From contig JAURXZ010000030.1 of NCBI GenBank assembly GCA_030654175.1, positions 248,001-312,000 on the forward strand: a stretch of 64,000 nucleotides of DNA. Direction: 5' to 3'. Positions 34,979 to 56,520 of this stretch are shown here, piece by piece. This DNA is from Bacteroidia bacterium (GTDB taxonomy: Bacteria; Bacteroidota; Bacteroidia; 2-12-FULL-35-15). The stretch's first letter is position 1. Each line of letters starts with the position of its first letter. A program made the position numbers and the translations under genes. The notes under the pieces are model-generated. The model was given only the letters and a program-made list of their open reading frames with translations. It did not search any database and had not been told where the DNA came from.

Positions 34979-35692
34979 TTACTTCCCTCCAGATTTTGGA
35001 GGATTCACAGTTACTTTTAATAATTCCACTTCATAAATCAAAGCAGCGTATGGAGGAATCAAGCCGGTTAACCCTTTTTCGCCAAATGCCATTGCTGAAG
35101 GAATATATACCCTCCACAAAGAACCAGCTGGCATAATTTGTAAAATCTCCTTCATTCCGGGTATTACGTTATCCGGACTGGTTTTATAAGGTGTATTTTT
35201 AGGGTAGGTATCCTCAAACTGACGCCCATCAGCTAAAAAACCTTTTAAATGCATCTCCACTGAATCAGCTGGCTGAGGACGACTTCCTGTACCTACCTTA
35301 ACAATGGCATAACAAACTCCGCTAGGCAATACTCCCATCCCTGGCTGTCCTTTGATCTTTTCAAACAGTAATTTTTCTTGTTGGCTATTACGTTCCTTTC
35401 CACTAAGTTTTTCATACTTATTCATCATTGGCAGAACGCTATCCGCATTAACCGATAATGGTTTACCATTCAACGCATCTTCAAGTCCTTTCTTAAACAA
35501 TGTTGTATTGCTGATTACAAAACCGTTATTACTGATATACTGGCCAAGGTAAGCGCCCAATACATATTGCATTGTATCTATACCTGAATTAAGTTTAACA
35601 GGTAATGCTGAATTACCACCTGCAACTGTTGCTTTTTGAGCAAAACCATTTAAAGAAAAAAGGAATAGTATGGCTACAACATTTTTTTTCAT
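34979..35692 (-). CDS. Secreted FKBP-type peptidyl-prolyl isomerase
   Basis: About 237 residues from the ATG at 35692, chosen because it begins the signal peptide MKKNVVAILFLFSLNGFAQ (open frame to 35725). An N-terminal FkpA-like dimerisation region follows (MQYVLGAYLGQYISNNGFVISNTTLFKKGLEDALNGKPLS). The FKBP domain is at about 125-230 (GVCYAIVKVGTGSRPQPADSVEMHLKGFLADGRQFEDTYPKNTPYKT...VIPGMKEILQIMPAGSLWRVYIPSAMAFGEKG...PPYAALIYEVELLKV). A periplasmic folding catalyst of the FkpA/Mip class. The upstream region has a -7-like CAAAAGTA (35826-35833). Confidence 0.92.
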   Translation of the reverse strand: MKKNVVAILFLFSLNGFAQKATVAGGNSALPVKLNSGIDTMQYVLGAYLGQYISNNGFVISNTTLFKKGLEDALNGKPLSVNADSVLPMMNKYEKLSGKERNSQQEKLLFEKIKGQPGMGVLPSGVCYAIVKVGTGSRPQPADSVEMHLKGFLADGRQFEDTYPKNTPYKTSPDNVIPGMKEILQIMPAGSLWRVYIPSAMAFGEKGLTGLIPPYAALIYEVELLKVTVNPPKSGGK

Positions 35693-35825
35693 TTTAATTG
35701 ATTGATTTAAATGAGTTTTATGCATTAACTTGATCTTTTGAATCTCCCGTTGCCCTAGTAGTCTTTTTGAAACAAACGCTTCAACAATTCCTTCCTAAAG
35801 TTCTTTTTTTAGATTACCTGACCTA

Positions 35826-35833
35826 CAAAAGTA
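35826..35833 (-). promoter_or_regulatory. -7 element upstream of the FKBP gene
   Basis: Minus-strand TACTTTTG matches TAnnTTTG, 134 bp before the start codon. The gap 35693-36261 contains, besides this and the terminator at 36116-36169, only AT-rich sequence with no gene recognised. Confidence 0.3.
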
Positions 35834-36115
35834 TCGTTTTTTTTCGTATATTTTAACACTTTATATTTTTGATCAATGAGTAAAACTTAAAACTTATTAT
35901 TTTATTTCATTCTTGCTTATTAACCATTATCAAAAACTGCCATTGATTTTCAAGTAGTTTCTGATAAATAGCTATAAGAAATTTCAAAACATATAATCAT
36001 TCTCATCATTTATTCTAAAACGCTTTACGTTTTTTTGAAATGTAATTTTTTTCACTTTTTATGTCTCTTACGTAATTGGAGTTTAAAAAGACCATTTACA
36101 AAAGGTTATAAAAAA

Positions 36116-36169
36116 AACTGTTTTATATTATCAATTGGTATTAGTGCCAATTTGAAATATAAAACAGTT
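36116..36169 (-). terminator. Strong terminator of the giant collagen-like gene
   Basis: AACTGTTTTATATT (36116-36129) pairs perfectly with AATATAAAACAGTT (36156-36169). Inside, AATTGG (36133-36138) pairs with CCAATT (36147-36152). On the minus strand the stem is followed by a run of T. It lies 93 bp past the stop at 36262. Confidence 0.92.
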
Positions 36170-36261
36170 CAATTTTGTATCCTTTTAACTTAAAATTCTA
36201 TAAAAAAGAAGTAATTTGTTTTTTTCTCAGACTCCCGTTTTTCTAAAGAATATCCATTTTC

Positions 36262-48525
<12,264 letters not shown>

Positions 48526-48706
48526 TTATTTTTTAAAACAACAAATATCTATATTTCCCAACAAGCTACCGGTAAATTTGCACCATAAATCTTAATAAAT
48601 AACATCTAAAGTTGTCTCAAGTTTTTATAAACGCCTCCTTCAACATAGCGCTAATCAAGTATTCTTCAATAACAATTAAGTTTTCCCCGTATTATTATTT
48701 TGGCGC

Positions 48707-48735
48707 CAAAGGTATAGAAAAAGACTTGTTATCAA
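48707..48735 (-). promoter_or_regulatory. Promoter of the giant gene, with a long leader
   Basis: Minus-strand TTG (48733-48735), 18-bp spacer, TACCTTTG (48707-48714), a good fit to the Bacteroidota consensus. The predicted start near 48702 leaves a leader of about 250 nt before the ATG at 48453. No riboswitch fold was recognised in it. The rest of 48454-49126 (673 bp) is AT-rich with no gene; AACAAAATATTGTT (about 49073-49086) followed by A residues is the only small inverted repeat near the stop of the next gene. Confidence 0.55.
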
Positions 48736-49126
48736 GTGATTAAAAAAAGAATTCCAAAATATAAAAATTAAATATTTCGCCATTTCAGCCAAAAGCCGCG
48801 ATAAACTTCATAAAAAAAACGACAAATGATCAATTTATTTTAATCAGCCTGTATTTTAAACTTTAAATAAAATAACACAAACCACTAATAAACAGACAAC
48901 TAAAGATTAATGTGTTTGTAATTTAAATCAATTTTATAACGAACTTCCAGCTAAAATGCAGCGTTGGAGCCTTTTCGATGAATTTCAAATTGGCAAAAAA
49001 ATTAACAGCATTTTGTTATACAGCTAAAAATCAAACGAATATAAAATTTAAGGTTAAATTTATTTTTTACTAACAAAATATTGTTAAAAAACCAGATTAA
49101 ATATTTCAACAATTACACGTAAACAA

Positions 49127-51298
49127 TCACCTTACCAATGTTACTTTACCAATATATTGATGAAAAACATTTTCAACATCGTCCTCAAAAGTAATTTTAT
49201 ATACGTATACATCACTTTTACATAATTTATTTTTGTAATGACCATTCCACCCTTCTTCAGTATTGGTGGTCTCAAAAATTTTTGTTCCCCAACGGTCAAA
49301 AATTAAATAGGAGTAATCGTGCACGCCCATTACATTTGGTTTAAATATTTCATTTAATTCATTTTTGTTGGGAGTAAAAGCATTGGGTATCCAAAAGAAA
49401 AATTCTGCCTGAATAGTTATATCTGAATAAGCTGTATCATAACACCCCGAAAGATTCTCCACAACCTGCATAACTGTATATTTCCCTATAGTGGTATACT
49501 TATGCATTGAATCACAATTAATGCTGCTACTTCCGTCCCCCCAAAAAACCTCGCAATCTGAGGCTAAAGAACTTTGGTCAGACATTGTAATATAGGGATC
49601 AGATATGGTAACAATGGTTGGATTAAGAGTAAAACCAGCTATTGGTGTAGGATTTACCGTTATTGGAGTAGGCAGTACGGCTGTATCCTTACATCCGTAT
49701 TCGCTGGTGATCGTTAAACTAACAGGATAGTTACCGGCAGATGAGTAAGAGATCAAGGGATTTTGAAGGATAGAGCTGGTCCCGTTTCCAAAATTCCAAT
49801 AATACGTTAATGGGGATGCAGAAACTGAACTATCGGTAAATTGAACCGGGTTTAAAACGCATCCTAGAATTGTAGATGAATTAAAAAGTGCAACGGGCTT
49901 TGGATAAACATGAACAGAATCAATAAAACTTTTGGTGCATCCATTTTCGCTAATTGTGAATATAACCGGGAAAACACCTTCCGAATCAAAAACAACATTT
50001 GCAGGATTTAACTGACTGGATGCGGATGGAGATGCTGCTGAACCAAAATTCCAACCAAGCGTTCCATTTCCCATGTAAGCTCCAGCACCGGCAAAATCAA
50101 AACTATTGTTATAAACACACTCCCCGGGAGGTGCTGTAAAGGCGGGGGCAAGTAAAGGATAAATATAAAAGGTATTGGCCTGAGTATCGGCACATAAAGT
50201 TCCGGGATTAATAATTAAAGTTACGGTATATATCCCGGAATCAGCGTAAGTCCAGGTAGGAGAAACCAGATTTGATGTATCAAGGTTTGTAGAGGGATCA
50301 CCAAAATCCCAATGATAATTAAAAGCATTAACGCTGTTTTGGGTAAAGTTTACATTATAGCCAAAACAAAATTGAGTTTGCTGAGGTATGGAAGCAACGG
50401 GCAAATTAGGGCAGTCCACCACATTAAATTGAAAATCTCTTTTATTTGCGTCCATAAATACACCATTACGATATTCACTTACGCAAACACCCACCACCCA
50501 CTGCCCAAGCATATTTGGAGTTCCGGTCATGAAACCGTTTTGAGGATTAATATTTAAACCGGGTGAAGCACTTAAAGGATATGCCGCATTATATGATCCA
50601 AGCCAGGGGACAAAGGGGTAAGGAGGCGGAGATGCAACCATGGGGCATCCACCTGATGCCTGAGAACCTAAAATAGGACAGGTTGAACTTAAACCGGTGA
50701 AAGGATCGCATAGTTCATAGTACAATGAATCACCATCAGGATCGGTTGCTGCATGATTAAAACTTAATGGAACTCCTAAACATAAAAATATAGGAGGAAA
50801 ATTTACATAATGTGGACTGCTGTTATTAACCCCTGATGCCGGATCGGGGATATGTGCCATATACGTTGAACCAACATCGCCCGGATTAATCAAATTCAGT
50901 ATAGAATTGTTTCTGCAACAACGCTGATAGGTAATATTATAGCCTCCGGGAAGGGGTGGTAAATTTACATTTGTTATGTAAATAGCTTCTTCAACACAAA
51001 TATTTGTAGGTGGTATAAAACAGGGATTATTAACCGAAACAGGTAAAACTGTTGATCCTGGAAAGGGGATTTCTACGCTATCTATGAAATTCCCGGAATT
51101 ATCGAAAATAAAAATTGTTGCTGGGTTATCATAGGGTGCTAATCCGGTAAAACAATCTCTATACAATTTTAAAGTAATACGATAATTATTACCACCTAAA
51201 AAATCATAGAAAATTTCGCCACCTACAATGTGAGTTGCGAAGCTTTTTACAGAAAACACTAAAAAAAATAAAAACAGTATACAACTTTTAATTTTCAT
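49127..51298 (-). CDS. T9SS-secreted PKD-domain surface protein with gliding-type C-terminus
   Basis: 723 residues. Signal peptide 1-21 (ending VKSFA), then THIVGGEIFYDFLGGNNYRITLKLYRDCFTG, the common start of Bacteroidota surface proteins. There are several PKD-like domains (YHWDFGDPSTNLDTSNLVSPTWTYADSGIYTVTLIINPG; YYWNFGNGTSSILQNPLISYSSAGNYPVSLTI; VFWGDGSSSINCDSMHKYTTIGKYTV). The C-terminal 90 residues are a T9SS type B sorting domain (FFWIPNAFTPNKNELNEIF...YLIFDRWGTKIFETTNTEEGWNGHYKN...YIGKVTLVR). Exported to the cell surface; likely adhesion or motility. Confidence 0.94.
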   Translation of the reverse strand: MKIKSCILFLFFLVFSVKSFATHIVGGEIFYDFLGGNNYRITLKLYRDCFTGLAPYDNPATIFIFDNSGNFIDSVEIPFPGSTVLPVSVNNPCFIPPTNICVEEAIYITNVNLPPLPGGYNITYQRCCRNNSILNLINPGDVGSTYMAHIPDPASGVNNSSPHYVNFPPIFLCLGVPLSFNHAATDPDGDSLYYELCDPFTGLSSTCPILGSQASGGCPMVASPPPYPFVPWLGSYNAAYPLSASPGLNINPQNGFMTGTPNMLGQWVVGVCVSEYRNGVFMDANKRDFQFNVVDCPNLPVASIPQQTQFCFGYNVNFTQNSVNAFNYHWDFGDPSTNLDTSNLVSPTWTYADSGIYTVTLIINPGTLCADTQANTFYIYPLLAPAFTAPPGECVYNNSFDFAGAGAYMGNGTLGWNFGSAASPSASSQLNPANVVFDSEGVFPVIFTISENGCTKSFIDSVHVYPKPVALFNSSTILGCVLNPVQFTDSSVSASPLTYYWNFGNGTSSILQNPLISYSSAGNYPVSLTITSEYGCKDTAVLPTPITVNPTPIAGFTLNPTIVTISDPYITMSDQSSLASDCEVFWGDGSSSINCDSMHKYTTIGKYTVMQVVENLSGCYDTAYSDITIQAEFFFWIPNAFTPNKNELNEIFKPNVMGVHDYSYLIFDRWGTKIFETTNTEEGWNGHYKNKLCKSDVYVYKITFEDDVENVFHQYIGKVTLVR

Positions 51299-51331
51299 TT
51301 ATGACTATTCATTGCTGTAATTCATAGAAAA

Positions 51332-51562
51332 TTATTTTTTTGTGATCAGAAAAAAATCGGCCCGCCTGAGATGACAAACCAAGGGTGCGCCATTGTAACT
51401 AATATTAGTAACGGCAACATCAAAGCCCAACAGAACTGTTTGTATGGATTGAGATGTGGTTAAGGATGAACTGGCAGTTAACCGACAATAGGAATTGAGG
51501 GATAATAATAAAGCAATTAATGAAAGGATGTTTTTTTTGAAAAGAGTTTTTTTGAAAATCAT
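51332..51562 (-). pseudogene. Truncated remnant of a choice-of-anchor-L surface protein
   Basis: 76 codons from the ATG at 51562 (frame open to 51637). A signal-like start (IFKKTLFKKNILSLIALLLSLNSYC) is followed by LTASSSLTTSQSIQTVLLGFDVAVTNISYNGAPL. This aligns with LVTSTALTPAQLVQNVLLGGGLTATNITYNGAPT at the mature N-terminus of the protein at 51699-53888. Homology ends abruptly there, then VCHLRRADFFLITKK and a stop. So only the start of a paralogue survives, directly beside the intact copy. Confidence 0.75.
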
Positions 51563-51698
51563 AAAAACACATTTTAGATTGTTATGAAATCGAGGACAAA
51601 GGGTTATTGGATGAAGGGTGTTTTGAGAAATGAACATTTAAGTTGGCACAATATCCTTTCGTCCAATTCGTAATTCGTCTCCTAAATACAATCCAATT

Positions 51699-53888
51699 TT
51701 AGCGAAGCAGCGTAACTCTTCCTATTTTTCGTTTTTTAACTCCACGCATACTTTCCACATCAAAAACACAAGTAAATACATCCGACATTGCTTTTTCACC
51801 TTTATAAGTTCCATCCCAACCAATAGTAATATCAGTGGACTCAAAAATAAATTTACCCCAGCGATCAAAAATGCGCATCCTGTAGGTTTTTATACCTGCT
51901 CCATATCCCATAAAAAAATCATTGTTTCCATTTTTATTTGGTGTGAAGGCATCCGGGAAATAAAAATAAAAATCCGGCAGAATTTCTACTGTTTTAAAAG
52001 ATGTGTCGGAACATCCATTTGGATTGATTGAGATAAGCATTACAGTATAGGTGCCATCATCGGCATAAAAATGTTCAGGGCTTGCGAGTGTGGACGTTGA
52101 ATCATCGGCACCATCGCCAAAATTCCAGAAATAAGTAGCTGCTCCAACAGAAAGATCGTTAAAAGTTACAGCTTGGTTAGTAGTAAATACAGGTTGAAAA
52201 TCGGAACTTATAGGATAAACAGTAACGTTTACAGTATCTTTTTTTGAATAGCCACATAAATCAGTAACTTGTAGCGTATATACAGCTGACGTTGGAGGAA
52301 GAACAGTCACCGAATCCATGGTGGTAACGTTTGGAGTCCAAAGATAAGTATAGCCAGGTAATCCATTAATAACATCAGCATCAAGTAATACCTGTTGGCC
52401 ACCACAAATAATCGTATCATTATTGAGTGTCACTTGCATTGGAACGTACGCTGAATAATTGAAAGTTGCGGTATCAGAGGCTGTGTTTCCACAACTATCA
52501 CTTACCGTTACAATATATGTTGTTGTTAACAAAGGATTAATATGCACGGTATCAACAGTTCCTACCACATTTGACCAGCCACCACTTCCTGAAGCGTTTA
52601 CCCATGTATATGTAAACCCTCCAACCGCAACCCCTCCGGCTGTATTAGCTGTCAAGAATAAACCCTGGGCAGGGCAAACTAACGTGGTGTCATCATTTAA
52701 ACTTACTTTAAGCGGGGGGGTGTCAACAATATAGATGTTTTTAATTAATGTATCGGTTCCGCTACAAGGATTTATTACATACAAAGACAACATAGCCGTT
52801 TCCGTTCCTTCAATGAGTAAATCCGGAAGAGAATTTATAATTATTAATGCGGAATCCTGTCCAGCGGCAAACTGAACACTATCACCAATAAAAGAATAAT
52901 CATCTCCATTAGTAGCTGTGCCGCTTAATGAATAGTAAAACGTTTCTGCATTCGCGCTATTTGCCACTCCTCTGTTAACCAGCAATGAGGCGAAACCACA
53001 ACCTTCATAAATTGTGGAATCATTACCGACTATTACACCACCAAAATTTGTACCTGATGTTAAGGTTGTACTTCCTGCGCTAGCAAAACTTCCAGCTTCT
53101 AAAAACACTCCAGAATCAAAACTATTATCCAAAACATCTGCAATTGCAAGCTTAATGTGATAAGGTTGTCCGCAAATAACAGGAGCGATAGCTGTTAAGA
53201 GAGTAGTAAAACCATTGTATTGAATTGTTAAACCATCAGGAGCTGTTCCAGAACCAAACCCATCACCATTATCAAAATAATAAGCCGGGTTGTTCAATAA
53301 ATTTACATTATTAATAGTTACGGGGGTACTTGATCCGGGTAAAAGAGCAATGTTTTGATTTACATAAGTTCCTCCGGCAGGGTTAGGTCCTGAGATAAAA
53401 AAACCAAAAGCATCATTAAAACTTGAGTTTGCATATACCATATACTCTTCAGAACCAAAAGCATATCTAAATTTTATTGTATCAGAGCCCGGAATAAAAT
53501 CAAATTCCAAAAAAGCAGCATCATTTAATGATCCTGAAGCGATCGCAGATAAATCGGGATCTGAAGATGAAGTGCCAAAATCAGTAGATTGACTTCCGGA
53601 ATTGTTTGGACCTATTGCATTGGCTATATCTCCAGATGCCATGATCACTCCCCCCGCGAAGCCTATATTGGATGATGTACCAATAAAAGAACCAATAGCG
53701 GTGGGTGCACCATTATACGTAATATTGGTAGCCGTAAGCCCGCCACCTAACAGCACATTTTGCACCAATTGGGCAGGAGTTAAAGCTGTACTCGTTACTA
53801 ATTGAGCTTTGATAGCTGGTGCAATCAGCAGCAAAACCGGAAAAAGAAACCCTAAGAATAAGCTATGGAATTTTTTAAATTTCACCAT
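51699..53888 (-). CDS. T9SS-secreted choice-of-anchor-L protein with Calx-beta and PKD domains
   Basis: 729 residues. Signal peptide 1-28 (ending AIKA). Choice-of-anchor-L domain at about 30-235 (LVQNVLLGG...NITYNGAPTAIGSF...GGVIMASGDIANAIGPNN...LEFDFIPGSDTIKFRYAFGSEEYM). A Calx-beta-like domain (VNRGVANSANAETFYYSLSGTATNGDDYSFIGDSVQFAAGQDSALIII), two Ig-like blocks (SLNDDTTLVCPAQ, TLNNDTIICGGQ) and one PKD (YFWNFGDGADDSTSTLASPEHFYADDGTYTVMLI) follow. It ends in a T9SS type B domain (FPDAFTPNKNGNNDFF...RIFDRWGKFIFES...IGRVTLLR). A cell-surface adhesin-like protein. Confidence 0.94.
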   Translation of the reverse strand: MVKFKKFHSLFLGFLFPVLLLIAPAIKAQLVTSTALTPAQLVQNVLLGGGLTATNITYNGAPTAIGSFIGTSSNIGFAGGVIMASGDIANAIGPNNSGSQSTDFGTSSSDPDLSAIASGSLNDAAFLEFDFIPGSDTIKFRYAFGSEEYMVYANSSFNDAFGFFISGPNPAGGTYVNQNIALLPGSSTPVTINNVNLLNNPAYYFDNGDGFGSGTAPDGLTIQYNGFTTLLTAIAPVICGQPYHIKLAIADVLDNSFDSGVFLEAGSFASAGSTTLTSGTNFGGVIVGNDSTIYEGCGFASLLVNRGVANSANAETFYYSLSGTATNGDDYSFIGDSVQFAAGQDSALIIINSLPDLLIEGTETAMLSLYVINPCSGTDTLIKNIYIVDTPPLKVSLNDDTTLVCPAQGLFLTANTAGGVAVGGFTYTWVNASGSGGWSNVVGTVDTVHINPLLTTTYIVTVSDSCGNTASDTATFNYSAYVPMQVTLNNDTIICGGQQVLLDADVINGLPGYTYLWTPNVTTMDSVTVLPPTSAVYTLQVTDLCGYSKKDTVNVTVYPISSDFQPVFTTNQAVTFNDLSVGAATYFWNFGDGADDSTSTLASPEHFYADDGTYTVMLISINPNGCSDTSFKTVEILPDFYFYFPDAFTPNKNGNNDFFMGYGAGIKTYRMRIFDRWGKFIFESTDITIGWDGTYKGEKAMSDVFTCVFDVESMRGVKKRKIGRVTLLR

Positions 53889-54088
53889 TACAAATTACTG
53901 TTTATGTTTTGATTAACAAACAAATATATTAAAATAAACCTATTGTTGCTTTTTGTTTTTTATCGAGTTTCAGGAAAAATTAAATTATTATGAAGCTTTA
54001 ATTTAACAATTTCAAACAGATGATGTCAACTAAAATAAAAAGGTTGCATGAAGATCAAAAATATTCACCAACCAAAATTAAATATCCT

Positions 54089-54433
54089 TTATAAGTTCAC
54101 ATCCATACGTTTATAAAAAAATACCATTATTATGATAAATAGAAAAGAAAAAACTATTCCAATATAATTAATGTCATTTATTAGAATAAGAATTATTTCT
54201 TTTACAAAAAAGGAAATTACAAACAAACCTACTCCCCAACGTTTCATGTGCCATACACCGATATAAGAGATAAAACTGACGGCAACTATTAACCCAAAAA
54301 GAGCCGGATACCAGTCGCCAAGTTTTTTTACAGAAGGAGAAAACACAGCCGGAAAACTGAATACTATCCAGATAAAACCTAAAACACAAACAAAGGTGAT
54401 TAATTTTGGCCGCTTTCTGATTATGGACTCCAT
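54089..54433 (-). CDS. Small four-helix membrane protein, unknown function
   Basis: 114 residues with four hydrophobic segments (LITFVCVLGFIWIVFSFPAVF, WYPALFGLIVAVSFISYIGVW, WGVGLFVISFFVKEIILILI, YIGIVFSFLFIIIMVFFY) joined by short basic loops. A compact integral membrane protein of the inner membrane. No family can be named. It lies 85 bp downstream of an orphan ABC permease gene on the same strand, separated by heptamer-type repeats (54440-54453). Confidence 0.7.
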   Translation of the reverse strand: MESIIRKRPKLITFVCVLGFIWIVFSFPAVFSPSVKKLGDWYPALFGLIVAVSFISYIGVWHMKRWGVGLFVISFFVKEIILILINDINYIGIVFSFLFIIIMVFFYKRMDVNL

Positions 54434-54518
54434 TTGGTTACGAATAACGAATCATTACTAATTTGCGAAACTATTTTTGATACTTGCCTAATGAATAATT
54501 TTTAAATTGCTTAATTGT

Positions 54519-55763
54519 TCAACTCGCCCGAATAGCTTCTACCGGATCCAATTGTGATGCACTGTATGCCGGAACAAAGCCTGAAACCACACCTATCAAA
54601 ATTGAAATGGTAAACCCTAAAATTATATTTGATTTGCTCAAAGAAATTTCCATACCAATGGAATCACCTGCCAATTGAGTAATGGCGAATACAATCAACA
54701 GACCTATAATACCGCCTATCAACGATAAAAAAACGGATTCAAATAAAAACTGCAATAAAATAAAATAATTTTTTGCCCCTAATGATTTTTGGATACCTAT
54801 AATATTTGTGCGCTCTTTCACTGATACGAACATAATATTTGCAATTCCAAAACCTCCAACAAGTATTGAAAAGCCACCAATGATCCAACCTGCAATACCC
54901 ACGATTTCAAACAAACTATCAAACTCTTTCGAGATCAAGCTGGTTTGGTTCAAAGAAAAATTATCTTCTACCAATGGTTTTAGCTTATGCATGGAACGCA
55001 TCAGCCCGGTAAGTTCGGCTATTAATTCATCATTGCTAATACCGGGTCTTGCCCTGACCATAATTTGGGGATCCAGATTTTCATTATGAATATCGATCAG
55101 GCTTCGGGCATAATTCACCGGAACAAGCACCTGTGTATCAGGACTACCCCCTAAAATACTTTCGCCTTCCTTTTTAAAAACGCCAATCACTGTGGCTTTT
55201 GCTCCATTTATTTTAATTGTTTGCCCTAAAGGACTTTGATTGGGAAACAATGCCTTCGCCAACACATCACCAATAACTGCCACAGGACGACCGGAAGAAG
55301 ATTCTATTTCTGTAAAATAACGGCCATCCGCTATCTCAAAATTTTTCACTTTTTCATATTGATGAGAAGCACAGATAATAGTTACGTTTTCAATACTATT
55401 GCTTTGATGTTTAATGGTTATCTGAGAGCTGATAAGAAATGCAGCCGATTGCGCACCATTGCACTGTTGAATAATGCCATCCAACTCGTTATAATCAGGC
55501 AGGGGCCGATTCATATATTTCCACCATGGATAATCCCCATCAAAAGCCCATGGCCACTTTTCAATGAAAACCACATCATCGCCTAAGCTCTGCACACTTT
55601 TACGAAGATTTTGCTCCAAAGAGTCAACCACTGTAAATACAGTTATTATTGCAAAAATACCAATAGTAATGCCTAATAAGGAAAGAAAAGTTCGCAATTT
55701 ATTTACTACCAAAGCATTTATGGCAAAAAAAACGCTTTCCTTAAATAAACCGAAAAAAATCAT
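54519..55763 (-). CDS. MacB-type ABC permease without adjacent ATPase
   Basis: 414 residues. First helix with VNKLRTFLSLLGITIGIFAIITVFTVVDSLEQNLRKSV, periplasmic MacB-PCD domain to about 285, three helices from GIAGWIIGGFSILVGGFGIANIMFVSVKERTNIIGIQKSLGAK, ending VSGFVPAYSASQLDPVEAIRAS. It is paralogous to the permease at 15985-17205. No ATPase or adaptor gene is adjacent, so it must draw its ATPase from elsewhere. In this phylum such orphan permeases are common. Confidence 0.93.
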   Translation of the reverse strand: MIFFGLFKESVFFAINALVVNKLRTFLSLLGITIGIFAIITVFTVVDSLEQNLRKSVQSLGDDVVFIEKWPWAFDGDYPWWKYMNRPLPDYNELDGIIQQCNGAQSAAFLISSQITIKHQSNSIENVTIICASHQYEKVKNFEIADGRYFTEIESSSGRPVAVIGDVLAKALFPNQSPLGQTIKINGAKATVIGVFKKEGESILGGSPDTQVLVPVNYARSLIDIHNENLDPQIMVRARPGISNDELIAELTGLMRSMHKLKPLVEDNFSLNQTSLISKEFDSLFEIVGIAGWIIGGFSILVGGFGIANIMFVSVKERTNIIGIQKSLGAKNYFILLQFLFESVFLSLIGGIIGLLIVFAITQLAGDSIGMEISLSKSNIILGFTISILIGVVSGFVPAYSASQLDPVEAIRAS

Positions 55764-55838
55764 TTTGGAATGATGTTATTAATCATACAAATGTACCAAT
55801 AAATAATTTTAAATTTTGAGTCAACTCCGAAAAGAGTT

Positions 55839-55918
55839 TTTGACACGAATTGCACGAATAGATTTTTTTTAAATACACTTAATAATCAGTGCATTAAATT
55901 GGTGAAATTAGTGTCAAA
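55839..55918. repeat. Dispersed-type repeat bounded by inverted TTTGACAC / GTGTCAAA
   Basis: TTTGACAC (55839-55846) and GTGTCAAA (55911-55918) are exact inverted ends of an 80-bp element containing CACGAATTGCACGAAT and ATTGGTGAAATTAGTG. The ACGAATT...ATTAGTGTC form is one I recall as recurring between genes in Bacteroidota. It separates the permease from folK; no gene lies in 55764-56022. Confidence 0.55.
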
Positions 55919-56009
55919 TAAATTTTATAAGGATTTTGGAGTGGACGCATGTTTTTGAATTTTTGAATTAAATCCACGATTCAACAAATTTAAAAATCAA
56001 TAAAATTTC

Positions 56010-56017
56010 TATCTTTG
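56010..56017 (+). promoter_or_regulatory. -7 element directly before folK
   Basis: TATCTTTG followed by GCC matches the flavobacterial -7 element, and ends 5 bp before the folK ATG. The transcript would start at or beside the start codon (leaderless or nearly so). No convincing -33 element was seen. Confidence 0.45.
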
Positions 56018-56022
56018 CCAAA

Positions 56023-56520
56023 ATGAATACAGCATACCTTATTTTAGGCGCAAACATAGGCAATAGGCTGCAAAACCTGCAAGAGGCGATTCAATTAATT
56101 TCTAAAAAAGCAGGGTTAATTACTGAAACATCCGATGTTTTTACAACAAGCGCATGGGGAAATACCGACCAACCCGACTTTTTAAATCAAGCAGTATGCC
56201 TTCAAACACCTTTGACGGCAGTAGATCTATTAGAAACATTAATTTCAATCGAACAACTACTCGGGCGTGTACGCGATCATCAAAAATGGACGGAGCGTGT
56301 TATTGATATTGACATTTTATTTTACAATACGGATATTATTAACACACCGGATTTAAAAATACCACATCCATATTTACAAGAGCGAATGTTCGTATTAGTT
56401 CCAATGGGACAGCTGGCTCCAATGTTTGTTCATCCGGCACTAAACAAAAACATTCAAACTTTGCTTTTAGAATGCACCGATAAATTAGAAGTAATAAAAC
56501 TACAAACTACAAATGGCTGA
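56023..56520 (+). CDS. folK: 2-amino-4-hydroxy-6-hydroxymethyldihydropteridine pyrophosphokinase
   Basis: 165 residues. HPPK signatures: LILGANIGNRLQNLQEAI at the start, SAWGNTDQPDFLNQAVCLQT, and the catalytic ERVIDIDILFYNTDIINTPDLKIPHPYLQERMFVLVPMGQLAP (two Asp for Mg-ATP). Transfers pyrophosphate from ATP to the pterin in folate synthesis, cytosolic. Length is typical. It overlaps the following deoxynucleoside kinase by 8 bp, an order I recall as common in Bacteroidota. Confidence 0.95.
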   Translation: MNTAYLILGANIGNRLQNLQEAIQLISKKAGLITETSDVFTTSAWGNTDQPDFLNQAVCLQTPLTAVDLLETLISIEQLLGRVRDHQKWTERVIDIDILFYNTDIINTPDLKIPHPYLQERMFVLVPMGQLAPMFVHPALNKNIQTLLLECTDKLEVIKLQTTNG

